64,000 nucleotides of DNA from Stappia sp. BW2. Lineage in GTDB: Bacteria; Pseudomonadota; Alphaproteobacteria; Rhizobiales; Stappiaceae. The position numbers and the translations under genes are program-made. The stretch spans positions 558,001 to 622,000 of the forward strand of contig NZ_VIRG01000070.1 in NCBI RefSeq assembly GCF_008107695.1, written 5' to 3'. How positions within the stretch are numbered: position 1 is the stretch's first letter; each line of letters opens with the position of its first letter. Shown here piece by piece: positions 9,076 to 16,738 of this stretch. Under the pieces are notes generated by a model. The model saw only the letters and a list, made by a program, of their open reading frames with translations. It was not told the origin of the DNA and did no database searches.

Positions 9076-10611
9076 ATGGCAGTTTCGAATATCACCACCT
9101 CCCGGACTTATCTGACCCGCCAGCTTGGCGAGCTCAACGATCTGCTGGCAAGCAAGACAACTCAGCTTGCCAGAGGCAAGGTCGGCACGACCTACGGCGA
9201 GGTGGGTGATCGCCGGCTTCTGGATATCGAGCTGACCCAGAAGGTCAACATGATCAAGAGCTATCAGGAAACGATCACCATAGCCAATCTGCACCTGCAA
9301 ACCTCGACCATGTCTCTGGAACGTCTTGAGGACATCCGCCAGGATGCGAAATCAGCGCTCGACACCAACGATTTCGTGCTGCAGGACGACGGACAGACAC
9401 AGACCCAGTCTCGCGCCAAATTGCTGCTGAACGAAGCTCTCAACATCCTGAACACGGAAGTCGCCGGATTTTACGTCTTCGGCGGCACGGATGCCGTTCA
9501 GGATCCGGTTGCCAGGATTGACGCCATTCTGGACGGTGCGAACGGTCTCGACGGGCTGAAGACCGTCATGAGCGAATATTCCCAGGCAAACCTGGGGGCG
9601 GGCAACAACGGCCGCACGACCACCTCAGCGCTGACGACCAACTATGCAGGCTTGGTGCCGACCGATTCCACCTTCACGATTGCCGAGGATGGGGCGCATG
9701 ATTTCGGCTTCGATATTGCCTCAGCCGTCACGACGCTGACCAATGTGTCAATCACCGGGCCTTCGGCCACGGACCCGGACAGTTTCGATGTGCAGTTTAC
9801 CGGACAACCGGAACTCGGCGAGACCATCACGGTGGAGCTCTCCCTGCCTCCCGACCACAGCGAAACGATTTCCATAGAGCTGACGGCGGCAAACAGCACT
9901 GCTGAAGAGGGTACATTTGCGATCGGGACCGATCTAGAGGAAACCGCACAGAACCTGCGCGATGCCCTGGCGGCGGAGATCGAGCATCAGGCCCAGACAA
10001 CTCTTCGATCGGTGTCTGACGAATGGGCGGCGGAAGAGTTCTTCAAGACCTTCGGCGGTGAGGAGCCGCAGCGGGTCGACGGACCGCCCTTCGATAGCGC
10101 AACCGCACTGACCGGCGGCGGATCGACCACTGTCGCCTGGTATACCGGCCGGAACACGGCAACGGACGATCCGCGTACGGACAAGAACGCGGTGATCGAC
10201 AGCAATCTGACGGTAGAATACGGCGTACGGGCCAACGAAACGCCCTTGCGAGAGCTGGTACAGTCCCTCTCGGCTTTCATTGCCGCGGACTTTTCCGGCG
10301 GCACGACGCTCGATGAAGAGTATTACAACGCCTTGTCGACCAACCTGCGGACCACCCTTCAGCCGCCGGGTGTCGATCAGTCGGGCATCACCGACATTGC
10401 AACGGACATCGCCATCACGCACCGGACAGTGTCTCTGACCGACGACCGGCATGTGCAGATGAAAAGCAGCTACGAAGGCACGATTGCGGATATCGAGGGC
10501 ATTGACCAGGATCAGGTCGCGGCCGAGATCCTGCAATTGAAGACCAATATCGAGGTTTCCTACAGGGCTTCGTCGATCGTCTTCAATCTGACCCTGTCCG
10601 ATTACCTGTAA
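9076..10611 (+). CDS. flgL: Hook-associated protein FlgL (HAP3), unusually long
   Basis: The 511-residue product is flagellin-like at both ends. The N-terminus has TRQLGELNDLLASKTTQLARGK and the pattern FYVFGGTD typical of FlgL. The C-terminus (LKTNIEVSYRASSIVFNLTLSDYL) pairs with it. FlgL is usually about 300-350 residues, so 511 implies an enlarged middle domain (about 180-330, beta-rich and Thr/Glu-rich). It is the last gene of the flgE-flgK-flgL group and acts at the junction between FlgK and the filament. Confidence 0.9.
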   Translation: MAVSNITTSRTYLTRQLGELNDLLASKTTQLARGKVGTTYGEVGDRRLLDIELTQKVNMIKSYQETITIANLHLQTSTMSLERLEDIRQDAKSALDTNDFVLQDDGQTQTQSRAKLLLNEALNILNTEVAGFYVFGGTDAVQDPVARIDAILDGANGLDGLKTVMSEYSQANLGAGNNGRTTTSALTTNYAGLVPTDSTFTIAEDGAHDFGFDIASAVTTLTNVSITGPSATDPDSFDVQFTGQPELGETITVELSLPPDHSETISIELTAANSTAEEGTFAIGTDLEETAQNLRDALAAEIEHQAQTTLRSVSDEWAAEEFFKTFGGEEPQRVDGPPFDSATALTGGGSTTVAWYTGRNTATDDPRTDKNAVIDSNLTVEYGVRANETPLRELVQSLSAFIAADFSGGTTLDEEYYNALSTNLRTTLQPPGVDQSGITDIATDIAITHRTVSLTDDRHVQMKSSYEGTIADIEGIDQDQVAAEILQLKTNIEVSYRASSIVFNLTLSDYL

Positions 10612-10680
10612 GAACACCCGGAACTTCAAGCGTTTTCAGGGATGGTCTTCTCCCTTCGCTCTCTGGACTGCCGGTCCGGG

Positions 10681-10743
10681 CGGGGAAAGGCCTTGAAATA
10701 TTTCCCCTTTGGGGAAACACTCTCCATGTAGCCTTTTTCCCCG
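10681..10743 (+). promoter_or_regulatory. Four-segment mutually exclusive hairpin element
   Basis: Four complementary segments alternate: GGGGAAA (10682-10688), TTTCCCC (10701-10707), GGGGAAA (10711-10717) and TTTCCCC (10736-10742). The RNA can fold as 1-2 plus 3-4, or as a nested 1-4 (CGGGGAAAGGC with GCCTTTTTCCCCG) plus 2-3 with a 3-base loop. No U-run follows, so it is not a simple terminator. It lies between flgL and the RHH_4 gene. Confidence 0.5.
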
Positions 10744-10881
10744 ACGGATATCTTCTGGTGTCCCGAACCAACCGGTTGGCGGTTGGGGTTTTTGGCAACG
10801 GCACGTTCTTTTCATTATCCCTTTTCAAAAAACGGATCGCGGAATACCGCGCAAAGATCGACACCACGGGAGGGAGAGCCG

Positions 10882-11175
10882 ATGTGTCATGTATTCGCCG
10901 GACAGGATCCGGAACGCTACGCCAGCCAGACGCGGCGGTTGCGGCTCAACGGACAGAGCACAAGTATTCGTATGGAAAATTCCTTCTGGGCGATTCTGGA
11001 TCAGATCGCCGCATCGGAAGGGGTGACAACGCCCCATTTCATCTCGACCTTGCATTCGGAAGTGATTGAACTGCGGGGCGAGCCGAAGAACTTCACATCG
11101 CTGCTGCGCTGCGCCTGTCTGAAGTTCCTTGAGATTTCGGCGAACCAGCACGCGGCTTCGATTGCCGCCGAATGA
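10882..11175 (+). CDS. RHH_4 ribbon-helix-helix domain protein
   Basis: The 97-residue product starts MCHVFAGQDPERY. It matches the alphaproteobacterial RHH_4 pattern: a basic beta strand TRRLRLNGQSTSIRMEN, then FWAILDQIAASEG and FISTLHSEVIEL as the two helices, then LLRCACL. Ribbon-helix-helix proteins bind DNA as dimers through the beta strand, so a small cytoplasmic regulator is likely; targets are unknown. The ATG at 10882 is chosen because GGGAGGGAGAG precedes it and the upstream frame has no family character. It stands alone after flgL. Confidence 0.8.
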   Translation: MCHVFAGQDPERYASQTRRLRLNGQSTSIRMENSFWAILDQIAASEGVTTPHFISTLHSEVIELRGEPKNFTSLLRCACLKFLEISANQHAASIAAE

Positions 11176-11288
11176 TATTTTGCGCTGCAACGCAAGTTTT
11201 GCCGCTCGCAGTATAAGCATACTACCCGGGCGATAGTTGCCACGCGATACGCTTCCCGCATGCCAAATCAAGCAGAGCGGAGTAACGC

Positions 11289-11684
11289 GTGGCAAAAGCA
11301 ATTCATTCGATGATCCGTGTTCTGGACGAACACAGGTCTGTTTCCTTTTATGAAAAAGCATTCGGACTGACCGTAGCGGATCGTCTGGACTTTCCCGATT
11401 TTACCCTGATCTACCTCAGTAACAGTGAAACCGGCTTCGAGCTGGAACTGACGGTCAACAAGGGGCGGACGGAACCCTACGACCTTGGCGATGGCTATGG
11501 CCATCTGGCGTTCAGCGTCGATGATCTCGACAGCGAGCACGCGCGCTTCGAGGCTGCAGGTCTTAATCCACGAAAACTGGTCGACTTCGCTCCGGGAGGG
11601 GACGTCATTGCACGTTTCTTCTTCGTTGCGGATCCCGATGGCTATCAGATCGAGGTGCTTCAGCGCGGCGGTCGATACGAGTGA
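11289..11684 (+). CDS. gloA: Lactoylglutathione lyase (glyoxalase I), VOC family
   Basis: The 131-residue product starts with GTG. It aligns by eye with E. coli GloA, and all four metal ligands can be placed: His6 (AIHSM), Glu53 (LELTVN), His72 (YGHLA) and Glu122 (YQIEV). Glyoxalase I converts the methylglyoxal-glutathione hemithioacetal to S-lactoylglutathione in the cytoplasm. AGCGGAG lies upstream of the GTG. It is followed after 18 bases by a Tat-exported protein; a shared transcript is possible, though their functions need not be linked. Confidence 0.85.
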   Translation: MAKAIHSMIRVLDEHRSVSFYEKAFGLTVADRLDFPDFTLIYLSNSETGFELELTVNKGRTEPYDLGDGYGHLAFSVDDLDSEHARFEAAGLNPRKLVDFAPGGDVIARFFFVADPDGYQIEVLQRGGRYE

Positions 11685-11702
11685 CTTGAATGGGAGGAGA
11701 GC

Positions 11703-12227
11703 ATGAAAACCGAAAACAGTCCGAAAGGTTTGACAAGACGGCAGCTTCTGGCCCGGGCGACGGCGGCGGGAGCTGCCTTCGTGACCGGTTCGGGATTTCT
11801 GGCGGCCAGGGACGGAGCCTGGGCGACGGAGCTGAGCGCACTCAAGCCGGACAGCTTCGCCACGCTGGTGCAGATGGCGCGGGATATCTATCCGCATGAC
11901 CACGTCGGCGACGAATACTACGTCATCGCAGTCAAGGGATACGACACGCCCGACCATGCCGAGGACATCGAAGCTGGTATCGAGGCCCTGAACGGAGCAG
12001 CCCAGGGGAGAGGGTATGACTCCTATCTTGCAATCGGCTGGGAGCGCGATAGAGCCGATTTGCTGCGGTCCATGGAGGACAGCCCGTTCTTTCAACGGAT
12101 CAGGGGCGGTCTTGTGACCGGTCTCTACAATCAGAAAGCGGTCTGGCCCTTGTTTGGCTACGAGGGGGCCTCCTACGAGTTGGGCGGCTACATCGACCGG
12201 GGCTTCAACGACATAAACTGGCTTTGA
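11703..12227 (+). CDS. Tat-exported small subunit, gluconate 2-dehydrogenase subunit 3-like
   Basis: The 174-residue product opens with a twin-arginine signal (TRRQLLARATAAGAAFVTG at about 10-28). The body is helical (FATLVQMARDIYPHD...), like the small subunit of membrane-bound gluconate or sorbitol dehydrogenases. The neighbouring GMC oxidoreductase has no signal of its own, so this subunit probably carries it across the membrane as a folded complex. The ribosome-binding site is GGGAGGAG, and the stop lies 18 bases before the oxidoreductase start. The family call rests on size, Tat signal and context. Confidence 0.75.
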   Translation: MKTENSPKGLTRRQLLARATAAGAAFVTGSGFLAARDGAWATELSALKPDSFATLVQMARDIYPHDHVGDEYYVIAVKGYDTPDHAEDIEAGIEALNGAAQGRGYDSYLAIGWERDRADLLRSMEDSPFFQRIRGGLVTGLYNQKAVWPLFGYEGASYELGGYIDRGFNDINWL

Positions 12228-12245
12228 GCCTGAGGGAGGAAACCA

Positions 12246-13817
12246 ATGGCTGCACCTTTTGACCTGAATGACGACACGGTTGTCGTTGTAATCGGCACAG
12301 GCGCCGGCGGCGGTGTGCTTGCCAACGAACTTGCGCAGAAAGGCGTGAGTGTCGTGGCTCTGGAGGCGGGCGGACGCTACCTTCCGGAAGACTATGTCAA
12401 CGACGAGTGGGAAAGCTTCGGGCAGCTTGCCTGGGTCGATCCCAGAACCACATCTGGCGATTGGCGGGTGGCCAAGGACTTTTCCGGTCTGCCGGCCTGG
12501 ATCGTCAAGGCGGTTGGCGGCACGACCATTCACTGGGCGGGGGCTTCGATCCGGTTCCAGCCGCACGAATGGAAGGCAAAAACGACCTACGGCAACGTTC
12601 AGGGTGCCAATCTGCTGGACTGGCCCATCGATGGGGAGGAAATGGACCCCTGGTACACGCTTGCCGAAACAAAGCTGGGTGTCACGCGGACAGGTGGCCG
12701 GGCCGGTTTGCCGGGCAACAACAACTACCTTGTTTTCGAAAAAGGCGCCAAGGCGCTCGGTTACAAGGAAGTCCACACGGGCCGGATGGCCATCAACTCG
12801 GACGATTATGACGAGCGTATCTCCTGTCAGCAGACAGGCTTCTGTTTCCAGGGGTGCAAATGGGGAGCGAAGTGGTCGGCCGCCTACACGGATATTCCAC
12901 GCGGCGAGGCAACCGGAAACCTGGAGGTTCGCGACCACGCTCAGGTCGCGCGGATCCTTCATGACGACACGGGCAAGGTGACCGGTGTCGAGTATTTCGA
13001 CAAGGACGGTAACCTGCAGCTTCAGAAGGCCCGCGTCGTGTGTGTTGCCGGCAACTCGTTCGAGAGCCCACGGCTCTTGCTGAATTCCGCATCTTCGATG
13101 TTCCCGGACGGCCTTGCCAACAGCTCCGGCCAGGTGGGACGAAACTACATGCGTCACACCACCGGATCGGTTTACGCCATTTTCGACAAACCGGTGAAGA
13201 TGTGGCGTGGAACCACCATGGCCGGCATCATCCAGGATGAAGCCCGTCACGACCCCTCCCGCGGCTTCGTCGGGGGATATGAACTTGAAACCCTGTCGCT
13301 CGGACTGCCGTTCATGGCGGCGTTTCTTGATCCGGGCGCGTGGGGCCGGGAATTCACCAGTGCACTCGACGGCTATGAAAACATGGCCGGGCTTTGGATC
13401 GTCGGTGAAGACATGCCTCAGGAAACGAACCGGGTCACGCTCAATCACGACGTGAAGGATGCCCTGGGCCTGCCGGTGGCGAATGTTCACTTCGACGATC
13501 ATCCGAACGACGTTGCCATGCGCAATCACGCCTACAGGCAGGGGGAAGCCATTTATGACGCGGTCGGAGCGACCCGGACCTTCCCGACACCGCCATACCC
13601 GTCGACCCATAACCTGGGCACCAACCGGATGTCGGAAAACCCCCGTGACGGTGTGGTCAATCGCTGGGGGCAAAGCCACGATATAGCCAATCTGTTCGTG
13701 TCGGACGGGTCCCAGTTCACCACGGGAGCTTCTGAAAACCCGACCCTGACAATCGTGGCGCTGGCCATCCGTCAGGCCGATCACATCGCCCGGGAGATGA
13801 GTGCCGGCAATCTGTAG
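12246..13817 (+). CDS. GMC-family FAD oxidoreductase
   Basis: The product has 523 residues. The dinucleotide-binding motif GTGAGGGVLANELA lies near the N-terminus (about 17-30), ALEAGGRY follows, and a GMC substrate domain occupies the middle. The C-terminus has the FAD-contacting GASENPTLTIVALA. A histidine in YPSTHNLGTNRM lies in the region of the GMC active site. It probably oxidises a sugar or alcohol in the periplasm after co-export with the preceding Tat subunit. A cytochrome c subunit, usual in the three-subunit dehydrogenases, is not encoded next to it, so the electron acceptor is unknown. Confidence 0.88.
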   Translation: MAAPFDLNDDTVVVVIGTGAGGGVLANELAQKGVSVVALEAGGRYLPEDYVNDEWESFGQLAWVDPRTTSGDWRVAKDFSGLPAWIVKAVGGTTIHWAGASIRFQPHEWKAKTTYGNVQGANLLDWPIDGEEMDPWYTLAETKLGVTRTGGRAGLPGNNNYLVFEKGAKALGYKEVHTGRMAINSDDYDERISCQQTGFCFQGCKWGAKWSAAYTDIPRGEATGNLEVRDHAQVARILHDDTGKVTGVEYFDKDGNLQLQKARVVCVAGNSFESPRLLLNSASSMFPDGLANSSGQVGRNYMRHTTGSVYAIFDKPVKMWRGTTMAGIIQDEARHDPSRGFVGGYELETLSLGLPFMAAFLDPGAWGREFTSALDGYENMAGLWIVGEDMPQETNRVTLNHDVKDALGLPVANVHFDDHPNDVAMRNHAYRQGEAIYDAVGATRTFPTPPYPSTHNLGTNRMSENPRDGVVNRWGQSHDIANLFVSDGSQFTTGASENPTLTIVALAIRQADHIAREMSAGNL

Positions 13818-14121
13818 TCCTGAGATGGCGGGCTTCCGGGAGCTTGCGTTTTCAGGGGCCGGTCACCCCGGAGGTTCGGAAACGGTTGCCTGCGTTCGAT
13901 GGAACGCAGGTATTTCCGGAAGTGATGCATGTGTCTCGGCTGCAATTTCTGCCCGCAGCTTGAGGATCCGCTGATCCCCGGCGGAGACTTCCTCCGTTTC
14001 TACCGGGGGAGGGCAGTTGGAACGTTGCAGTCAAGAGAAAGGCCGCCGAGGTTACCTTGGCGGCCTTTCTTGATAACGGGTCGTGTTTTCCAAGACTGTT
14101 CTTGAATCGGCAGTGCCGGGA
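13818..14121. other. Convergent intergenic region with two hairpins
   Basis: These 304 bases between the rightward GMC gene and leftward flaF hold no supported gene. A 9-bp hairpin, CCTGCGTTC / GAACGCAGG with a 4-base loop, lies at 13889-13910. A stronger terminator follows at 14037-14069. Nothing else was seen. Confidence 0.6.
14037..14069. terminator. Bidirectional terminator between GMC gene and flaF
   Basis: GAAAGGCCGCC pairs with GGCGGCCTTTC, with further AGGT/ACCT pairing inside and one mismatch. TTTC on the right and GAAA on the left give U-rich ends in both directions. Its position between converging genes fits a shared terminator. Confidence 0.75.
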
Positions 14122-14487
14122 TCAGCTTCTCAGACCCTCGGCAATCGATCGGTTGATGTTGATGATGGTTCCGAGCTTGGTTTCATCATCAGTCGACATG
14201 ATTGTGATTGTCTGCTTGAACACGAATAAGCCGAGCGTGGCGATGTTGTTCTTGATCTCCTGAGGCAGTTCGCTTTCAGCACTGGTCGCGGACGTCACGA
14301 GAATTGTCCAGAGCTTGCGATTGTAAACCAGGGCGTCATCTTTTTCCGCAAGCGAGGAATTCGCCCATTCATCCTTGATCAACTGAAGCCGGGCTGCGGC
14401 TTTCATCAGCAGATTCGCTTCCAGCTCCCTCGGTGACATCGCCACCTGGCTCGTTTTCTGGTAAGCCTGCGCTGCCTGTTTGTACAT
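14122..14487 (-). CDS. flaF: Flagellar regulator FlaF
   Basis: The 121-residue product starts MYKQAAQAYQKTSQVAMSPRE, the FlaF pattern, followed by an all-helical body (LLMKAAARLQLIKDEW, LWTILVTSATS, LPQEIKNNIATLGLFVFKQT). FlaF is a cytoplasmic alphaproteobacterial protein needed for flagellin synthesis or secretion, acting opposite to FlbT. AAGGGACG lies before the ATG. The first 119 bases overlap the 3' end of flbT in another frame. It follows the flagellin genes, the conserved flaF-flbT-flagellin arrangement. Confidence 0.92.
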   Translation of the reverse strand: MYKQAAQAYQKTSQVAMSPRELEANLLMKAAARLQLIKDEWANSSLAEKDDALVYNRKLWTILVTSATSAESELPQEIKNNIATLGLFVFKQTITIMSTDDETKLGTIININRSIAEGLRS

Positions 14488-14863
14488 GACCGATCAGCGT
14501 CCCTTCATACTCGATGAGCTTACGTGCTTCTTTCAGTGCTTTATAGAAGGCGCCGGTTAGTATGGCGTTACTAATCCTGGTGACAAAAGGGATCGTACTC
14601 GGCGCGGCCTTCACTATGTCATTGACGAGGCTGAAGTAACTCTCCTGAATCTTCTCCAAGTCAGTTGACAGATACATCAGCTGAACGGCCAGGTAGACCC
14701 GTTTGGCTGGCGTATCCGCAGTGGCCGGCGTGAGAATATCCTTTTCTCGCAGAATGGGGGCCTGGCCTTCGATAAATAGGCGAGTACGTTGGTTGTCATT
14801 GGTGATGACACTTTCCCCAATGATAATTCGCTCGCCCGGTTTTAGCTCGACCTTGAGCGCCAT
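14369..14863 (-). CDS. flbT: Flagellin synthesis regulator FlbT
   Basis: The 164-residue product starts MALKVELKPGERIIIGESVITNDNQR in pattern, the highly conserved FlbT N-terminus. The ATG at 14863 is chosen over one 10 codons upstream because GGAGG lies eight bases before it and the family begins here. In Caulobacter, FlbT binds flagellin mRNA leaders and represses translation. The conserved part ends near YEGTLIGH, and the last 35-40 residues are Gly/Ser/Glu-rich and lie inside the start of flaF. That tail looks like a frame extension past the usual end. Confidence 0.92.
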   Translation of the reverse strand: MALKVELKPGERIIIGESVITNDNQRTRLFIEGQAPILREKDILTPATADTPAKRVYLAVQLMYLSTDLEKIQESYFSLVNDIVKAAPSTIPFVTRISNAILTGAFYKALKEARKLIEYEGTLIGHVQTGSAGLPENEPGGDVTEGAGSESADESRSPASVDQG

Positions 14864-14955
14864 TCCGTGACCTCCACGCAGAAGTATCGCCATGAAACGT
14901 TAACGAAACCGTTAACGGTTTGCCCCCGATACTTTAATGATAATCGCCTCCGGTG

Positions 14956-16449
14956 TTAACCGAAGAGGCTCAAGACGCTCTGATCTGCCTGGTTGGCCAG
15001 AGACAGAGCAGTCGAAGAAAGCTGCTGACGGGTCTGCAGCGCAAGCATGTTAGCACCTTCTTCGTTCATGTCCGCAATTGTTAGGTGGCCTGCGCCAACC
15101 TCCAGCGTGTTGATCAGATTTTGTGTGAAATCGGTTCGGATTTCCACAGTTGAAAGCGCCGTACCCATGGAGCGGGCCGCGCTGCGAAGCTCATCGAGCG
15201 CCGCGTTGATGGCCTGCAGCGTTCGATCGATATCTGTATCCGACTTGAACTCGGATGCCGCGGCCGTCAGCGACACGGTGCCGGATGAGGATCCGAGCGT
15301 CAGTCTGTTGAAGTCGTTGTTGCTGCTGGAAATGTCGAAAGACACTTCGCCGATAAGGCTGATGCTGCCGCCGGAGAAGGTCGCATCCAGACCCTTCACG
15401 TTGTCGATAAAGGTCACGAGATCGCTAACCGTGGTTTCTTCATCGATTTCCAGCGAGGCTGGCTCGAAGCCGTTACCGTCGGTGATCGTGATCGTATCGC
15501 CGGCCTGAAAACCGCCGGACGTGACCAGTGTCGCCGTCGAACTGAGTGCGGACACAGTCATGGTTGTCGTGGTGCCACCGGTATCACCACCGTCCGTCGC
15601 TGCGCCGCCGCCAGTATTGTCCTTGGAGATATACAGCGCGTTGTCGAGGCCGGAGGTGATCGTGATGGAATCCGTTGCTTCGTCGAAAGTGGCCTGAACG
15701 CCGTTAAGGTCATTCAACGCATCCACATAATCCTGCACCGTGGTGATGTCGGTACCGACAGTCAGGTTGGTGGTGCCGGACGAATCCGTGATGCTGACAA
15801 TGTTGCCGGTCGCCCAGTCACCCAGATCCGTCAGGTTCGAGGAGGCCTGCAAGCCCGACAGGGAAATGGTGCTCGTACCGCCGAACAGATTGAACGACGA
15901 TGTGCCGGTGCCGCCTGCATCGAGATCGTCAAGATTGAGCCCGTCGTCCAGAGATGTGTCGGTAAAGTCGACCGGATTGACGGTGAGGTTCGAGGTGCTG
16001 TCCTCGTTGAAGATAACCTCGAGCTCGTTTCCGGCCCCGGCAAGTAGGTTCTTGCCCTTGTAGCTGGAGTCCCGCGCCATGTCTTCGATCTGCTCGAGCA
16101 GATCGTTGTACTGGCTGGTGAACAGCTTGCGTTCATACTCGCTGGATGTCTGCAAGGCCTGGTTCGCGATGGCCTTTGCGGATTCTACCAGCTTCGTGAT
16201 GGACGTGATGCCCTTGTCCGCGGCCCGGATCGTCTGAACCGCCTGGCCCATGTTGTCCAGAAGGTTGGAGAGATCGCTTGCCCTGTCGTTGAGCGACTGG
16301 GAGGTGAAATAAGAGTTCGGATTGTCGAGCGCCGTGTTGACCTTCAAACCGGTTGCCAGGCGCGTTTGCGTGATCGACTGCAAATCAGCCGTTTGTTTCA
16401 GCGACAGGAGATTGTCCCGGACAGCACTGGAGAGAACAATATCAGGCAT
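14956..16449 (-). CDS. fliC: Flagellin (first of three)
   Basis: The 497-residue product has a D0/D1 N-terminus (SSAVRDNLLSLKQTADL, LATGLKVNTALDNPNSYFTS) and a matching C-terminus (NEEGANMLALQTRQQLSSTALSLANQ). The middle (about 190-400) is Thr/Ser/Asp-rich with two flagellin_IN-like modules (TVQDYVDALNDLNGV and TVSDLVTFIDNVKGL). It is the most diverged of the three paralogues, and its variable core differs strongly. GGGAAAG lies upstream. The protein is exported and polymerises as filament. Roughly 270-400 residues is more usual in this class. Confidence 0.95.
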   Translation of the reverse strand: MPDIVLSSAVRDNLLSLKQTADLQSITQTRLATGLKVNTALDNPNSYFTSQSLNDRASDLSNLLDNMGQAVQTIRAADKGITSITKLVESAKAIANQALQTSSEYERKLFTSQYNDLLEQIEDMARDSSYKGKNLLAGAGNELEVIFNEDSTSNLTVNPVDFTDTSLDDGLNLDDLDAGGTGTSSFNLFGGTSTISLSGLQASSNLTDLGDWATGNIVSITDSSGTTNLTVGTDITTVQDYVDALNDLNGVQATFDEATDSITITSGLDNALYISKDNTGGGAATDGGDTGGTTTTMTVSALSSTATLVTSGGFQAGDTITITDGNGFEPASLEIDEETTVSDLVTFIDNVKGLDATFSGGSISLIGEVSFDISSSNNDFNRLTLGSSSGTVSLTAAASEFKSDTDIDRTLQAINAALDELRSAARSMGTALSTVEIRTDFTQNLINTLEVGAGHLTIADMNEEGANMLALQTRQQLSSTALSLANQADQSVLSLFG

Positions 16450-16557
16450 CAGACTTCACCGCTTTCCCTATTCAGGTCTCGCCAAAGGCATCATGCAGGT
16501 ATTTCAAGTCGAGCATGCACCTTTGTCGTAAATCTAAATGGAAAGTTAATCGCTGAT

Positions 16558-16573
16558 GCACGTATTAACGTGC
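16558..16573 (-). promoter_or_regulatory. Inverted repeat upstream of the first flagellin gene
   Basis: GCACGT-ATTA-ACGTGC is a 6-bp dyad with a 4-base spacer about 110 bases before the flagellin ATG at 16449. It could be an operator. Neither a sigma-54 site nor a clear CtrA box was found in this leader, unlike elsewhere in the cluster. The region around it is AT-rich. Confidence 0.35.
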
Positions 16574-16666
16574 TGTAAATAAAAGTTACCAAAAGCTTTC
16601 TTTTAAGGCTTTGATTTTCAACGATAAAAAATTTCACTTTTCGACAGTAATTCAGGCCAAAAACGA

Positions 16667-16693
16667 AAACGGCGGACCAGTGGCCCGCCGTTT
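16667..16693 (-). terminator. Terminator after the second flagellin gene
   Basis: AAACGGCGG pairs with CCGCCGTTT around an inner CC/GG pair. Read leftward, the hairpin ends in TTTTCGTTTTT, a U-rich tail. It lies 46 bases after the stop at 16739. Confidence 0.85.
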
Positions 16694-16738
16694 CCGTTGC
16701 TTGTTTGTGAGTCGTGCGTCCGACTGATTCTCTGTGAA

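Noticed and set aside
11268..13784. 838-codon open frame on the minus strand opposite gloA and the GMC gene
   Set aside because: It is antisense to three genes with clear families and its translation shows no domain. Long antisense frames are expected at this GC content.
14877..14892. Sigma-54-like GG-N10-GC (TGGCGATACTTCTGCG, leftward) before flbT
   Set aside because: The -12 would be only 14 bases from the chosen ATG, leaving no room for the GGAGG ribosome-binding site in the transcript, and the -24 half is poor.
14864..14893. Longer FlbT start ten codons upstream
   Set aside because: The family begins MALKVELKPG and a strong GGAGG lies just before the ATG at 14863, so the upstream ATG is not used.
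14880..14915. TTAACGAAACCGTTAACGG before flbT as a CtrA box
   Set aside because: The spacing between TTAA halves is eight bases, not seven; it may still be a palindromic site but does not fit CtrA.
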